Positions 1 through 12,570 are shown, numbered from the stretch's first letter. The stretch is 64,000 nt of DNA from a virus (IMGVR_UViG_3300046318_000491:62001-126000); one strand, 5' to 3'. The notes: generated by a model from the letters alone, not told the origin. Made by a program: numbers and translations.

Positions 1-3793
<3,793 letters not shown>

Positions 3794-3800
3794 GTAAGTA

Positions 3801-4658
3801 ATGGCTACGTATACGCAGGCCTTTTCAGGCAGATCATCGCTGATTTTAAGGTACATCGTAACCGAGACCTCAACGAATACTACTGCTTATACAACTACTG
3901 TTTCATGGTCCTTGGCTATAACGGCTGCCGGAAATACTTCTACAGCATTTAACACTGGAAATACCGCGGCATGGACTATTGACGTAGATGCAAGCGGAAG
4001 CACTCCTATATCTTCCGGTACCTATAACTATGACTTCCGAGCCCCTAATACAACCACAACAAAAAGTATCTCTAGCGGTACAAAAACAATTAACAGAAAT
4101 GGCCCTGGGTCATATACGACGGTACTTTACGCTACTGCCGATGGTGGTACTGGTGGTGTAATTGGTAGCGCGACTATCAACTCATCTTTGGCACTTACAA
4201 CTATTGACGTGCCACCACCTTACTTCCCTCCATACTTCCCACCTTACTTCCCACCGTTCTTCCCTTACTTCCCTCCGTTCTTCCCTTACTTCCCTCCATA
4301 CTTCCCACCTTACTTCCCTCCAACTGCGGACGTACCTAACGTTACAGGTCAGTCCCTAGCCACGGCTCAAGGCAACATAGAAGCCAGCAGTTTTGTCTAT
4401 GCATTAGGTACTAGCCCAGTTTCCACAAATACCGCATCTAACGTTGGATTGGTTTCATCTTACTCTCCTACCGGCACACAGGTGGTTGGAACTACCGTGA
4501 CTGTACAGACCTATTACTACAACGAGCCGGGGTCTAGAATCGATGACTCAGGATCACCAGTTAAAGTCACTACAGCTAAGCGTTTTGATGGTACTAACTG
4601 GGTAGATGTCACCACTAGGCAGCGTTTTGATGGTACTAACTGGGTAGTCATAGAATAG
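3801..4658 (+). CDS. Virion-associated protein with Pro/Tyr/Phe-rich linker and PASTA domain
   Basis: 285 residues. Residues 1-135 form a Thr/Ser-rich beta domain. Residues about 138-174 are an unusual linker of repeated PYFP/PFFP units. Residues about 176-243 resemble a PASTA domain (begins VPNVTGQSLATA and ends with a VGTTVTVQ-type strand). The tail ends with two RFDGTNWV units. PASTA domains are known from penicillin-binding proteins and Ser/Thr kinases, where they bind muropeptides or peptidoglycan; a wall-binding role here is inference. The ATG lies 7 bases after the collagen gene's stop. The gene precedes a second fibre gene, so it is probably part of the adhesion apparatus. No signal peptide is seen. 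Confidence 0.7.
   Translation: MATYTQAFSGRSSLILRYIVTETSTNTTAYTTTVSWSLAITAAGNTSTAFNTGNTAAWTIDVDASGSTPISSGTYNYDFRAPNTTTTKSISSGTKTINRNGPGSYTTVLYATADGGTGGVIGSATINSSLALTTIDVPPPYFPPYFPPYFPPFFPYFPPFFPYFPPYFPPYFPPTADVPNVTGQSLATAQGNIEASSFVYALGTSPVSTNTASNVGLVSSYSPTGTQVVGTTVTVQTYYYNEPGSRIDDSGSPVKVTTAKRFDGTNWVDVTTRQRFDGTNWVVIE
4212..4322 (+). repeat. Tandem repeat encoding PYFP/PFFP linker
   Basis: Near-tandem array of the 12-15 base unit ccttacttccctcca and variants with ccgttcttcc. It encodes an uninterrupted run of Pro with Tyr or Phe between the N-terminal and PASTA domains. Unit order varies (PYFP, PFFP), which indicates slippage or recombination. Confidence 0.8.
4579..4647 (+). repeat. 27-bp direct repeat at the 3' end of the PASTA gene
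   Basis: Bases 4579-4605 are repeated exactly at 4621-4647, 42 bases apart. Each copy encodes RFDGTNWV, a short aromatic motif often seen at phage fibre termini. Confidence 0.85.
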
Positions 4659-4675
4659 GGGATACCCCTGCCTAT

Positions 4676-4685
4676 GGTAAAATAG
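4676..4685 (+). promoter_or_regulatory. Candidate late promoter GGTAAAATAG
   Basis: Exact copy of a decamer found at six places in the window. It sits 42 bases before the ATG of the seven-repeat fibre gene, in the 69-base gap after the PASTA gene, and just downstream of a small GGGGATACCCC hairpin. No -35 box is visible at 16-18 bases upstream. The promoter role is inferred from recurrence and position. Confidence 0.5.
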
Positions 4686-4727
4686 AGCTAGATTTGACTA
4701 ATCGCCCCCCCATGCTCAGGACAGACA

Positions 4728-6791
4728 ATGACCACTGCCATTAATTTTCCAGACAATCCCTCGCTGAATGACCAATTCACGTCTAATGGCCGTGTATGGG
4801 AGTGGGATGGGTCTGCTTGGGGTGCAGTTACTGGTGTAAGTATTGGCGCTACGGGGCCTACTGGACCGACTGGCCCCCAGGGTGATGCAGGCCCTGGCGG
4901 TATTCAGGGTGATACTGGTCCAACTGGTGCAGACGGAGCCGATGGAGCTTCTGGCCTTGTCTATCAAGGCACGTGGAGCAGCGGAACTACTTATGCAGCC
5001 AACGACGTGGTAACTCTAGATGGGTCAGCGTATATCTCTACCATTGGAAACAATACTAACTTTAGCCCTACTGCAGGAATGTATTGGAATGTGTTTGCCG
5101 CTGCATCAGCGGGTGCGACGGGTGCTGATGGCGCAGATGGGGCAGCTGGTGTAGTCTATCGAGGCACGTGGGATTCTGGTACTACGTATGCTCAGGACGA
5201 TATTGCAACATATAGTGGCACTACATACATCTCGACAATCAATAACAACACTAACTTTACCCCTGGTGGTATGTACTGGAACGTATTTGCAAAAGCTGGC
5301 ACTGGATTCCGTTGGACCGGCACCTGGAGCAACATGGGCTATAACGGGTATTCCTATGTCACTAATGACGTAGTCGAGTATCAGGGCGGTGTGTATGTCT
5401 GTAAGGCATACTCTATGACTTCACAGACACCATTAGACTCAATGAGTGGCAATGTAAACTCAGACTGGTCACGAATGGTACCTAAGGCTACTAGTTTTAG
5501 GTATCGAGGTACTTGGTCGAGCATGGGCCCTGGAGATATGCTTGGCAGCTATGCAACAAATGACCTAGTTAATTATGGTGGAAATGTCTATCTTGCGACA
5601 ACAACCCCAAGCGGCACCCCTGGAACTATGGATGGCTATAGCTGGAGTGTTTTTGTTCCTAAGGCAACTGGATTCACTTTCCGCGGCGCTTGGCAAGACG
5701 GGCAGAATTCATACTACTACCAGCTAAATGATGTAGTTACTTACGAGGGATCAGCGTGGATTGTTGCCAGCACTAGCACGGGCATGGTCAACGGTTATCC
5801 AGGACAGAACTCCGGGATTTGGACCGTTTTTGCTGCAGCTGGCGCCACTGGTCTTGACTGGCGCGGAGCTTGGTCAGGCAGCGCTGACCCAGCCTATGCG
5901 GTAGGCGATGCAGTCGAATACAACGGAAGTAGCTACACGCTTGTAGAAAGCTATGGCAATATGCTACCCCCAGCGGCTGAAGACGGCTCAACTAACAGCG
6001 GCTGGAATCTAGTAGCGGCTAAGGGTAGCGAAGGCCCAACAGGGCCAGCCGCATTCAGCTACGTCGGCGCATATGGCACTGGTGGAAACTACTCCATTGG
6101 TGATGTTGTTACCGAAAGTGGTTCTACATATTTAGCTCTTGATATTGGCTCACTGAGCTGGCCTGCTGAAAGCCCCGACGAATGGGCACTACTTGCGGCG
6201 GCTGGTGCTACCGGGCCAACTGGTGCTGATGGAATAACACCTGCAGCACCGTTTACAATTACTCAGTCAGAAAACAACGCTGACTACCCACTAACTATCT
6301 CTTCTGCCAATGAGCAGAGCGGCGGGGCTGGCTACTCGGATATCCTGAAGTTGATTAACTCTAAAGCAGGGGCTACTAACGCAGCTAAGCACTTTAGAAT
6401 GAACACTGCAGGTGCATTAGAAATAGTTAATAGTGCATACTCTTCAACCATTTTCTCGATTGCAGATTCAGGAATCGTAACATCTTCAAATCTTGGAGAC
6501 ACTGGCTGGATCTCGGTCACATCATTTAATAGCGGATTTAGCGGTACAAGCGTTGCATATAGACGACTCAACAATGTTGTGTATTTGCGTGGACGTCTTA
6601 GCGGTGGTACTGCAGGATCAGGCGCATTTACATTGCCCGAGGGGTATAGACCAGCAACTATCGAGGTCGTAATTCCTACTCAGCAATATGGTACTGCAGG
6701 ATTAACCTACACATCAGTTGGAAACGATGGAAACGTTGTTCCAAATGCAACTGCTACTTGGCTTTCTAGCGTATCGTTCCCAGTAGGTTAG
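4728..6791 (+). CDS. Tail fibre with seven carbohydrate-binding-like repeats
   Basis: 687 residues. Residues 1-35 are a short fibre N-terminus with a FxSNGRVWEWDGSAWGAV motif, followed by a short collagen-like piece (about 40-75). Then come seven 45-60 residue units (about 78-500), each of the form GxxxxGxW...YxxxDxVxxxGxxY......W, typical of CBM5/12-like chitin- or glycan-binding modules. After a second short GATGPTGADG stretch, residues about 510-687 form a C-terminal fibre domain. Aromatic residues at fixed positions suggest glycan stacking. Likely a receptor-binding fibre. Its TAG stop (6789-6791) directly abuts the stop of the convergent primase gene. Confidence 0.8.
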   Translation: MTTAINFPDNPSLNDQFTSNGRVWEWDGSAWGAVTGVSIGATGPTGPTGPQGDAGPGGIQGDTGPTGADGADGASGLVYQGTWSSGTTYAANDVVTLDGSAYISTIGNNTNFSPTAGMYWNVFAAASAGATGADGADGAAGVVYRGTWDSGTTYAQDDIATYSGTTYISTINNNTNFTPGGMYWNVFAKAGTGFRWTGTWSNMGYNGYSYVTNDVVEYQGGVYVCKAYSMTSQTPLDSMSGNVNSDWSRMVPKATSFRYRGTWSSMGPGDMLGSYATNDLVNYGGNVYLATTTPSGTPGTMDGYSWSVFVPKATGFTFRGAWQDGQNSYYYQLNDVVTYEGSAWIVASTSTGMVNGYPGQNSGIWTVFAAAGATGLDWRGAWSGSADPAYAVGDAVEYNGSSYTLVESYGNMLPPAAEDGSTNSGWNLVAAKGSEGPTGPAAFSYVGAYGTGGNYSIGDVVTESGSTYLALDIGSLSWPAESPDEWALLAAAGATGPTGADGITPAAPFTITQSENNADYPLTISSANEQSGGAGYSDILKLINSKAGATNAAKHFRMNTAGALEIVNSAYSSTIFSIADSGIVTSSNLGDTGWISVTSFNSGFSGTSVAYRRLNNVVYLRGRLSGGTAGSGAFTLPEGYRPATIEVVIPTQQYGTAGLTYTSVGNDGNVVPNATATWLSSVSFPVG

Positions 6792-9407
6792 TTAGAAACT
6801 ATTAGCAGCTCGTAGCGTGTTGCCCCAGTTAACTTCTCCGGTAGGTACTGCACGAGGATTTAGAACTCTATTGAGAATAGTCGCCTTTGCACCCTGACCA
6901 ACAACATCTAGTCCTCGATCAGATAGCTTACGTTGGAAAGCAATTTGAGTCATAGGACGTTCGCCACGCTCGCCAGACCACATACGGTAGACGGAGTAGA
7001 GGCTACTTACAATAACTGAAGTCTCCGCTGCTTCACGAGTTTCCTCATCGAGGAAAAGTCCAATACGGTCTTCGTTCTTACGGTAAATATCTGCTGCTTC
7101 ACGAACTGCAGTACACCAACCAAGAGGGTCGCGCTCACTAGAGCCCAGATACTTAATAGCACCTTCGACAGCCCATGATAGGACTGCAGGAAGACCGCCC
7201 TCTGGGTCAGACAGGTAGGCCTTAAGGTCAGGGTTAGAGCGGCTAGGGTCTGGAACGTGAGTCCAAGGAATTGGACGCAAGCGACGCCACATAGCATCGT
7301 CATTGATGATAGGTCGGTGGTTAGTGGTAATCCACAGCTTCCCCTGAGCCTTAAATGTAAACGGCTTTTCACCTGGAGAACGGCCCTGAATAGTAGAGGA
7401 ACCAGTCATCTGCTTGATCTGGTTTTCGTTTAGACGTTCAGACTCTGGCAACTCGTCAATCCAGATCATACGCTTACCGCGAAGTTCAGCCATGTAGTAC
7501 TGCGCAGACGAGTCGTTTGACTTACCAGCTGCCATAGTCTCAGATGGAAGCTTTCCAGCATACTGTTCTGTACTAAGAGCCGTGACAATAGTTTCAACAA
7601 ACGTGTTCTTACCGGAACCGGCTGGACCGTAGACCAGGAACAGGATATCCTGATTACTTAGCCCAGTGAGTGTATAGCCTACCGCACGCTGGATCCAGTC
7701 CTGAAGTTCCTTATCGCCACCAGTTGCAAAATCAATAAACTGCTCCCAGCGGACGTTGCGTAGACCTGGCGTATAAGATACTGGCGCACGCTTTGTAATA
7801 TACAAGTCAGGCTGACCCTCAAGCAGGTCGCCAGTGCGTAAGTCAACAACACCATTAAGTACGCCCAGTAGGTGAGCATCGCCGTCCCAGCGTTCAACGC
7901 CAGTTACAACACGAGGGTCCGAGTTAGCGTTCTTAATTGTTCCAGAGATAATCGTATTTGACTTGGCTTTCTTAGCCCAAGTTACAAGTTCTTGACGCTT
8001 AGTATCATCGCTAGCCGGGTAGTTAGTGACCTCACCCGCGATTACTGGAGCAAGCTTCTTTACAAGCTCTTGAATCTGTAGATCTTCAGAGTCTGGGTGC
8101 CAGTACTGACCGGTCCAGTGGAACCAACCAAGGCCAGGCGTGTATCGAATTGCAGATCCAAAAGTATCAACAAGACGACGACCATTACCCACATCGGTAA
8201 GAGTACGGAATCCTGGACGCCCGCCGTCCTCTGGGCTAACAGCGTCAACGTCGTTAGGCAGTGCTACGTTACCGTTACTAGTCGCTTCAGTAACAGACAT
8301 GCCCTGTTCGATCATTTCTGCTACAGCATCACCGACGATTCCGCTAGGAGATACTTCGGTTGAAGGAGCGTCTTGATTCCTGGAAGAAGCCTGTTCAGCC
8401 CACTCGCGCCCCTGAGTTTCAACCCAGTCTGATAGTCCTGGCCATGAGCGATCAATCTTTGGGTTGTTAGCAACAAAATCAATTGCACGGTGCACGTGCA
8501 TCAGAAGTGAGTTCTGTCCCTCGAGCTCCATTGGAGGGTGAACCATCTCGTGGTTAAAGCGAATCATCATTGATTCAATTGCAAGACGGCCCTTTTCATC
8601 AGTACCAAACTTATTTGCAAGTGCACAGCCGAGTCGATAGATCTCTACAGCACGCTGTCCCTCAACTAAACCCTCAGTGAGGATTTTGTCAATATCAACT
8701 GGATCCCCGGCAAACTCGAGGTCCTCCATCCAATCCCAGCTGCCCTCTTTATAAGAGCTACCGCTACCCTTACGAGCACTCTTAGCGCGTAGTACTGCAA
8801 GAAGTTCTTCTGGAGCTTCTGTAGGCTCCATCTTCCAAGGCTCGTGACCTTCCTTCCACTCGTATGTGATACCAGAGAAGTGGCGAGAAGGGTTTAGAAG
8901 AATATATCCATTGTGCTTTACGTCAATACCCTTGAGGCCAGCCTTGTCAAAATTACCAATGAACTTTTCGTTAGGGTCGCACTTATAGATTAGGTGACGG
9001 CCACGGACAACTTTGCCGCGGACAGTGTACTCGCCGGTGTGAGCTTCAACGGTTGGAGGTAGAGCACCATCAGAACGAGCCTCTAAAATCTCAAAAGAGT
9101 CATCTCCACCCGAACGCGGGTCGATATCAATTGCAAAAAGTCCAGAGCCCTTACAAAAAAGACCAACGTTATAGTCAGGATTTTCTGTCCACCACTTCTC
9201 AATCTGAGCTAAGTCAGTAGTGGCATCGGTCTGCCCGCCAGAACTGGCTGGGTGCTTACCAATATCTTTAATTTCCCCATGAGGCTTGCCGCATGTGCAG
9301 CGCCCATCGGAAGTGATTCCATGAACAGGAAGAATCTGCCAACCCTTTTTTGCATAGTAGGTTGCACCAGTAATCATTCGACCGTTAGCGGATGCCCAAT
9401 CTCCCAT
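6792..9407 (-). CDS. Primase-polymerase / SF3 helicase (D5-like)
   Basis: 871 residues. The N-terminal third resembles the bifunctional primase/polymerase (AEP, prim-pol) domain: GWxILPVHG near the start, a CxCGKPHG element, and the acidic pair in FAIDIDPRSGG. The C-terminal half is a P4/D5-type superfamily 3 helicase with Walker A GPAGSGKN at about 594-601, Walker B in MIWIDELPE, sensor 1 LWITTNHRP and an arginine finger in WRRLRPIPW. It would prime and unwind phage DNA with the DNA polymerase encoded at 19761-21578. It is isolated from the rest of the replication genes by a plus-strand block, and reads divergently from the gene at 9635. The ATG start matches family length. Confidence 0.88.
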   Translation of the reverse strand: MGDWASANGRMITGATYYAKKGWQILPVHGITSDGRCTCGKPHGEIKDIGKHPASSGGQTDATTDLAQIEKWWTENPDYNVGLFCKGSGLFAIDIDPRSGGDDSFEILEARSDGALPPTVEAHTGEYTVRGKVVRGRHLIYKCDPNEKFIGNFDKAGLKGIDVKHNGYILLNPSRHFSGITYEWKEGHEPWKMEPTEAPEELLAVLRAKSARKGSGSSYKEGSWDWMEDLEFAGDPVDIDKILTEGLVEGQRAVEIYRLGCALANKFGTDEKGRLAIESMMIRFNHEMVHPPMELEGQNSLLMHVHRAIDFVANNPKIDRSWPGLSDWVETQGREWAEQASSRNQDAPSTEVSPSGIVGDAVAEMIEQGMSVTEATSNGNVALPNDVDAVSPEDGGRPGFRTLTDVGNGRRLVDTFGSAIRYTPGLGWFHWTGQYWHPDSEDLQIQELVKKLAPVIAGEVTNYPASDDTKRQELVTWAKKAKSNTIISGTIKNANSDPRVVTGVERWDGDAHLLGVLNGVVDLRTGDLLEGQPDLYITKRAPVSYTPGLRNVRWEQFIDFATGGDKELQDWIQRAVGYTLTGLSNQDILFLVYGPAGSGKNTFVETIVTALSTEQYAGKLPSETMAAGKSNDSSAQYYMAELRGKRMIWIDELPESERLNENQIKQMTGSSTIQGRSPGEKPFTFKAQGKLWITTNHRPIINDDAMWRRLRPIPWTHVPDPSRSNPDLKAYLSDPEGGLPAVLSWAVEGAIKYLGSSERDPLGWCTAVREAADIYRKNEDRIGLFLDEETREAAETSVIVSSLYSVYRMWSGERGERPMTQIAFQRKLSDRGLDVVGQGAKATILNRVLNPRAVPTGEVNWGNTLRAANSF

Positions 9408-9634
9408 TAGTAAACCGCCTGTTCGTCATTAAAGAAATTCATATGCTCTCCATATATCTAAGAACAGCATACACACGGGTCGAGTACGCTGCAAGTCAAA
9501 ACGCTAAATTGAGGTAAAGATACCTAACTCATTGGCGATCTGATTTAACAGCGCGTCAAATAAGGACGACCCTATTAGGGTAAAATAGGAAGAACAAATC
9601 TAATTGTTTCCCTCTAGAGAATCTATTATAGGTC
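9408..9634. promoter_or_regulatory. Divergent intergenic regulatory region
   Basis: 227 bases between the minus-strand primase gene and the plus-strand membrane protein gene; no ORF of substance. It holds the plus-strand decamer GGTAAAATAG (9579-9588) and an inverted repeat AGGTA-4-TACCT (9512-9525) that could be an operator. The primase promoter must lie on the minus strand here, but no convincing -35/-10 pair was found. Confidence 0.5.
9579..9588 (+). promoter_or_regulatory. Candidate late promoter GGTAAAATAG
   Basis: Exact copy of the recurring decamer, 46 bases before the ATG at 9635. Its presence suggests that the membrane protein gene and those after it are transcribed with the structural genes. 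Confidence 0.5.
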
Positions 9635-9964
9635 ATGCCCATCGAGATTATTTTTACTATTGCAGCCGTAATTACCGCCCTTGGTGTAATCTTCGGTGGT
9701 GTATATGCTACCTTCCGCCTAGTCAACCGTATTAGTCAAGCAATTGGCGTAGACAGTAAAGGCAGAACTATATCAGAGCGTCTAGACCGTGTAGAGCACC
9801 AGCTCTGGGAAAATGGCGGAAGTTCATTGGCTGATAGAGTAAATGTGATCGGAGATCATGTAGTTAAGCTCTCAGCCGAGACCGAACTTATTAAAGATAT
9901 GGTAATTGGCGTAAAAACATCTCCAGTAAAAGTTGTAAAGACGCGCGTTAGAAAAGCTAGCTAA
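9635..9964 (+). CDS. Small membrane protein, possible holin
   Basis: 109 residues. One strongly hydrophobic segment at about 4-27 is followed by a charged, helix-prone region (ERLDRVEHQLWEN...DHVVKLSAETELIKDM) and a basic tail. The layout, a single N-terminal helix plus a cytoplasmic coiled coil, resembles DUF2746-type holin-like proteins of actinophages, but no motif proves it. The candidate late promoter upstream fits a lysis gene. However, no endolysin is recognisable in this window, so the assignment stays open. Confidence 0.6.
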   Translation: MPIEIIFTIAAVITALGVIFGGVYATFRLVNRISQAIGVDSKGRTISERLDRVEHQLWENGGSSLADRVNVIGDHVVKLSAETELIKDMVIGVKTSPVKVVKTRVRKAS

Positions 9965-9980
9965 CCAGCAAAACATGTAG

Positions 9981-10014
9981 TAGGATTTTCCTAGTGTAAC
10001 TTTAATCACTAGGA
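9981..10014 (+). promoter_or_regulatory. Mutually exclusive hairpins over the ribosome-binding site of the gene at 10020
   Basis: TCCTAGTG (9989-9996) pairs perfectly with CACTAGGA (10007-10014) across a 10-base loop. It takes most of the Shine-Dalgarno AGGAG (10011-10015) into the stem. The same TCCTA can instead pair with TAGGA (9981-9985) over a 3-base loop, which frees the Shine-Dalgarno. The arrangement is that of a translational switch; regulation is inference. Confidence 0.45.
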
Positions 10015-10019
10015 GAGAC

Positions 10020-10298
10020 ATGAACCTCAACGACAAGCTGAAGGTTGCTGCTGATGAGGCCGCTACCAAGCTCTGTAAGTTAGCAACGGTGCTTAACGGT
10101 CCAGAGCTTACTACGGACGAGAAGAAAAATCTAATCGCCCTGCTTGAAGTAGATGAGCGTAACCCTGCTCGAGTTCCTAGTTCAACCATCGGGCAAATTC
10201 TAAGAGAAGAAGGCTATGACCTCAGCGATAGCGCTGTAGATCGTCACCGCCGTAACCCAAAGACCTGCGCCTGCAAGCGAACAGTAGGTAAGAAATAA
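10020..10298 (+). CDS. Small putative DNA-binding protein
   Basis: 92 residues, no confident family. The N-terminal half is helical and charged. The segment VPSSTIGQILREEGYDLSDS (about 50-70) followed by AVDRHRR reads like a helix-turn-helix, and the C-terminus is basic with CACK. The ATG follows a good AGGAG Shine-Dalgarno that can be buried in a hairpin. The TAA overlaps the next gene's ATG by one base (TAATG), so the two are translationally coupled. It may be a regulator or a partner of the phosphoesterase; this is not established. Confidence 0.6.
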   Translation: MNLNDKLKVAADEAATKLCKLATVLNGPELTTDEKKNLIALLEVDERNPARVPSSTIGQILREEGYDLSDSAVDRHRRNPKTCACKRTVGKK

Positions 10299-11500
10299 TG
10301 GGACTAGCAGATCGTCTTGAAGCACTAGCTTCTCCGGGTAAATCCGGCTCGGATTTTAAATTACTTAGCACTCCAGAAAACTGGCGTCCACGTATGGACA
10401 TCGACAGTGTCGCTGGAGGCTTTCTTATTTCTCAGGCACGCCCTGAAGGTGAATCTGTCGGTGCACGCGAAGTGCTACAAGAATTCAACCTAAACCCAGA
10501 TGAATGGAATGTAACTTCCGTACGTCTAGGTAAGTGGCAGAAATATGATGGCGAGTACCTAGAGTCTCAGCGTGTTAACGTTGTACCTGCAGCTACTAGC
10601 CGTATCGAGCAGCTAGATGCAGAGAAGCTCATCGATGAGATTAAAAAGTGGCGTCCAGCTAAGGGGACTAAGCAAGCAACTGGTCAAGGTTCATTTGCAT
10701 TGTTCCCGGCTGACCAGCAGATTGGTAAAAAGGCTGGCGGTGGTGGTACTCAGCAATCGATCAATCGAATCCTTGCACTAACAGAATCAGCAGTAGATCG
10801 TTTCAAGGGCTATCAGAAGATGGGCATGAACCTTGGCACAATTACTCTTGGCCTCCCAGGTGACCACGTTGAAGGTAACGTATCTCAGGGTGGACGCCTT
10901 CAGGGCCTAGCTGCATCTGATCTTGGAATCACCGAACAGGTACGTGTTGCACGTCGCTTACTTATGGCGCAGATTAAAGCGTTGGCTCCTCTTGCGGAAA
11001 ACATGATTGTTCCTGTTATCAACGGTAACCACGACGAGACCGGCCGCTATGTTGCAACCGATCCAGCTGATGGTTGGAACGTTGAGATTGCATCATCAGT
11101 ACAGGATGCTTGTGCGGAGAACCCTGCCCTACAGCACATTGAGTTTCGCTACCCTTCGTCAGGTCACCAGACTCTTGTGACAGAGATTTGTGGTGTACAC
11201 CTAGGTATGTTCCACGGCCACCAGGCTAACCAGAACAGTATCGAGAAGTACCTAGCGGGGCAGACTCTTGGTCAGACCGCACTAGGCGGTGCAGACATTT
11301 GGGTTTCAGGACACTTCCACAACTTCCGTACAATGGATATCGGTGAGCGCCTATGGTGCCAGTGCCCAACCACTGACCCCGGCTCTGACTGGTTCCGTGA
11401 CCGTGCTGGCGCTCAGTCGCGAGCCGGCCTGCTTACAATGGTATTTGGTGGAAGTTACGATGCACGCGAGAACCTCAGCGTGCTATCTATGAAGGGTTAG
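10298..11500 (+). CDS. Calcineurin-like metallophosphoesterase
   Basis: 400 residues. Residues 1-115 are a variable N-terminal part. The rest has the metallophosphoesterase metal-site motifs in order: FPADQQIG (first Asp), LGLPGDHVEGN (GD), NGNHDE (GNHD/E), MFHGH and VSGHFHNF (GHxH). These place two metal ions for phosphodiester or phosphomonoester hydrolysis. Similar phage proteins are often called DNA repair exonucleases or Mre11-like, but no capping domain characteristic of Mre11 is recognised. It starts on the overlapping TAATG of the preceding small gene and is followed after 2 bases by the glycosyltransferase gene. Confidence 0.8.
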   Translation: MGLADRLEALASPGKSGSDFKLLSTPENWRPRMDIDSVAGGFLISQARPEGESVGAREVLQEFNLNPDEWNVTSVRLGKWQKYDGEYLESQRVNVVPAATSRIEQLDAEKLIDEIKKWRPAKGTKQATGQGSFALFPADQQIGKKAGGGGTQQSINRILALTESAVDRFKGYQKMGMNLGTITLGLPGDHVEGNVSQGGRLQGLAASDLGITEQVRVARRLLMAQIKALAPLAENMIVPVINGNHDETGRYVATDPADGWNVEIASSVQDACAENPALQHIEFRYPSSGHQTLVTEICGVHLGMFHGHQANQNSIEKYLAGQTLGQTALGGADIWVSGHFHNFRTMDIGERLWCQCPTTDPGSDWFRDRAGAQSRAGLLTMVFGGSYDARENLSVLSMKG

Positions 11501-11502
11501 AA

Positions 11503-12570
11503 GTGAAGGTTGCAGTTTACACAATTGCTCTTAATGAAGAAAAGCATGTAGAACGTTGGTATAACTCTATAAAAGATGCAGACTACATTCTTATCGCTGA
11601 TACAGGATCTACGGATAAGACTGTAGAGATCGCTAAAAGCCTTGGAATCAATGTAGTAAACGTCCTCATAAAGCCATTTCGTTTTGACACTAGTCGTACA
11701 GCAGCTCTTGCTGCACTTCCTGCGGACATCGACTATTGCATTTCGTTAGACATGGACGAGGTCTTGACTGAAGGGTGGCGTCAAGATATCGAAACACTAG
11801 CCCCTCTAGAGCCGACCCAATCAGCAATCCTGAGAAGCACGCTAACCTGGAACTTTAGAGAAGACGGCACCCCCGGGCTACAATATGGCGCGGACCGTAT
11901 ACACTCTCGCTGGGGCGTTATGTGGCGTCAGCCAGCTCACGAAATTATTGGTACCTACGGTGAGTATAAAGAAGTACGTGGCACTGTCGGTTTTGGAATT
12001 CATCATTTAGCGGATGCCACTAAGTCCCGTGGGCAGTATATGGCGATGCTGAAAATGGCGGTAGACGAGAATCCATATAGCGATAGAAACGCCTTCTACT
12101 ACGCCAGAGAGCTCTATTTTTACGGTTTGTATAAGGAAGCTGCTAAAGAGTTTAAACGCCACCTAGAGCTTCCTACGGCCATATGGAAGCCAGAGAGAGC
12201 TGCCTCTCTACGCTACCTATCTATCTGTGAACCAGATAGTGCCGAGACTCACCTCGTTAAGGCCGTAGCAACGGACCCAAGCCGACGAGAGCCTAAGGTT
12301 GCACTTGCGCAGGAGTTCTATAAGAAGGAAGACTGGGAAAACTGCTACAAATGGTCGGTATCAGCCTTAGAAATCGAGAATAAGCCACTTGACTATATGT
12401 GCGAAGAGTTTGCATGGGACCACACACCCTTGGACCTTGCCGCGTTGGCTGCATACAACCTAGGTAAGTTTGAAGAAGCTCGTGAGTATGGCGCTAGGGC
12501 TGTAGAAATAAACCCAACAGATAATCGACTAATTGCTAATCTTCGTTGGTACTCTTCGGTGACTTCCTAG
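11503..12570 (+). CDS. Family 2 (GT-A) glycosyltransferase with TPR-like tail
   Basis: 355 residues. It begins VAVYTIALNEEKHVERW, the nucleotide-sugar binding start of GT2 enzymes, followed by ADTGSTDKT and the metal-binding LDMDEVL (DxD type) near residue 87. Residues from about 185 are helical repeats resembling TPRs (FYYARELYFYGLYKEAAKEF; LGKFEEAREYGARAVEINP). GTG start preceded by GAAGGG. Phage enzymes of this type modify host surface glycans, virion proteins or modified DNA bases; the acceptor cannot be told. The 3' end overlaps the convergent WhiB gene by 35 bases. Confidence 0.8.
   Translation: MKVAVYTIALNEEKHVERWYNSIKDADYILIADTGSTDKTVEIAKSLGINVVNVLIKPFRFDTSRTAALAALPADIDYCISLDMDEVLTEGWRQDIETLAPLEPTQSAILRSTLTWNFREDGTPGLQYGADRIHSRWGVMWRQPAHEIIGTYGEYKEVRGTVGFGIHHLADATKSRGQYMAMLKMAVDENPYSDRNAFYYARELYFYGLYKEAAKEFKRHLELPTAIWKPERAASLRYLSICEPDSAETHLVKAVATDPSRREPKVALAQEFYKKEDWENCYKWSVSALEIENKPLDYMCEEFAWDHTPLDLAALAAYNLGKFEEAREYGARAVEINPTDNRLIANLRWYSSVTS

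Noticed and set aside
4162-4359. Ser/His/Leu-rich frame inside the PASTA gene
   Set aside because: Out-of-frame reading of the PYFP repeat DNA.
9512-9525. AGGTA-4-TACCT as a lysogeny operator
   Set aside because: A single short copy and no repressor gene in view; kept only as a note in the divergent region.
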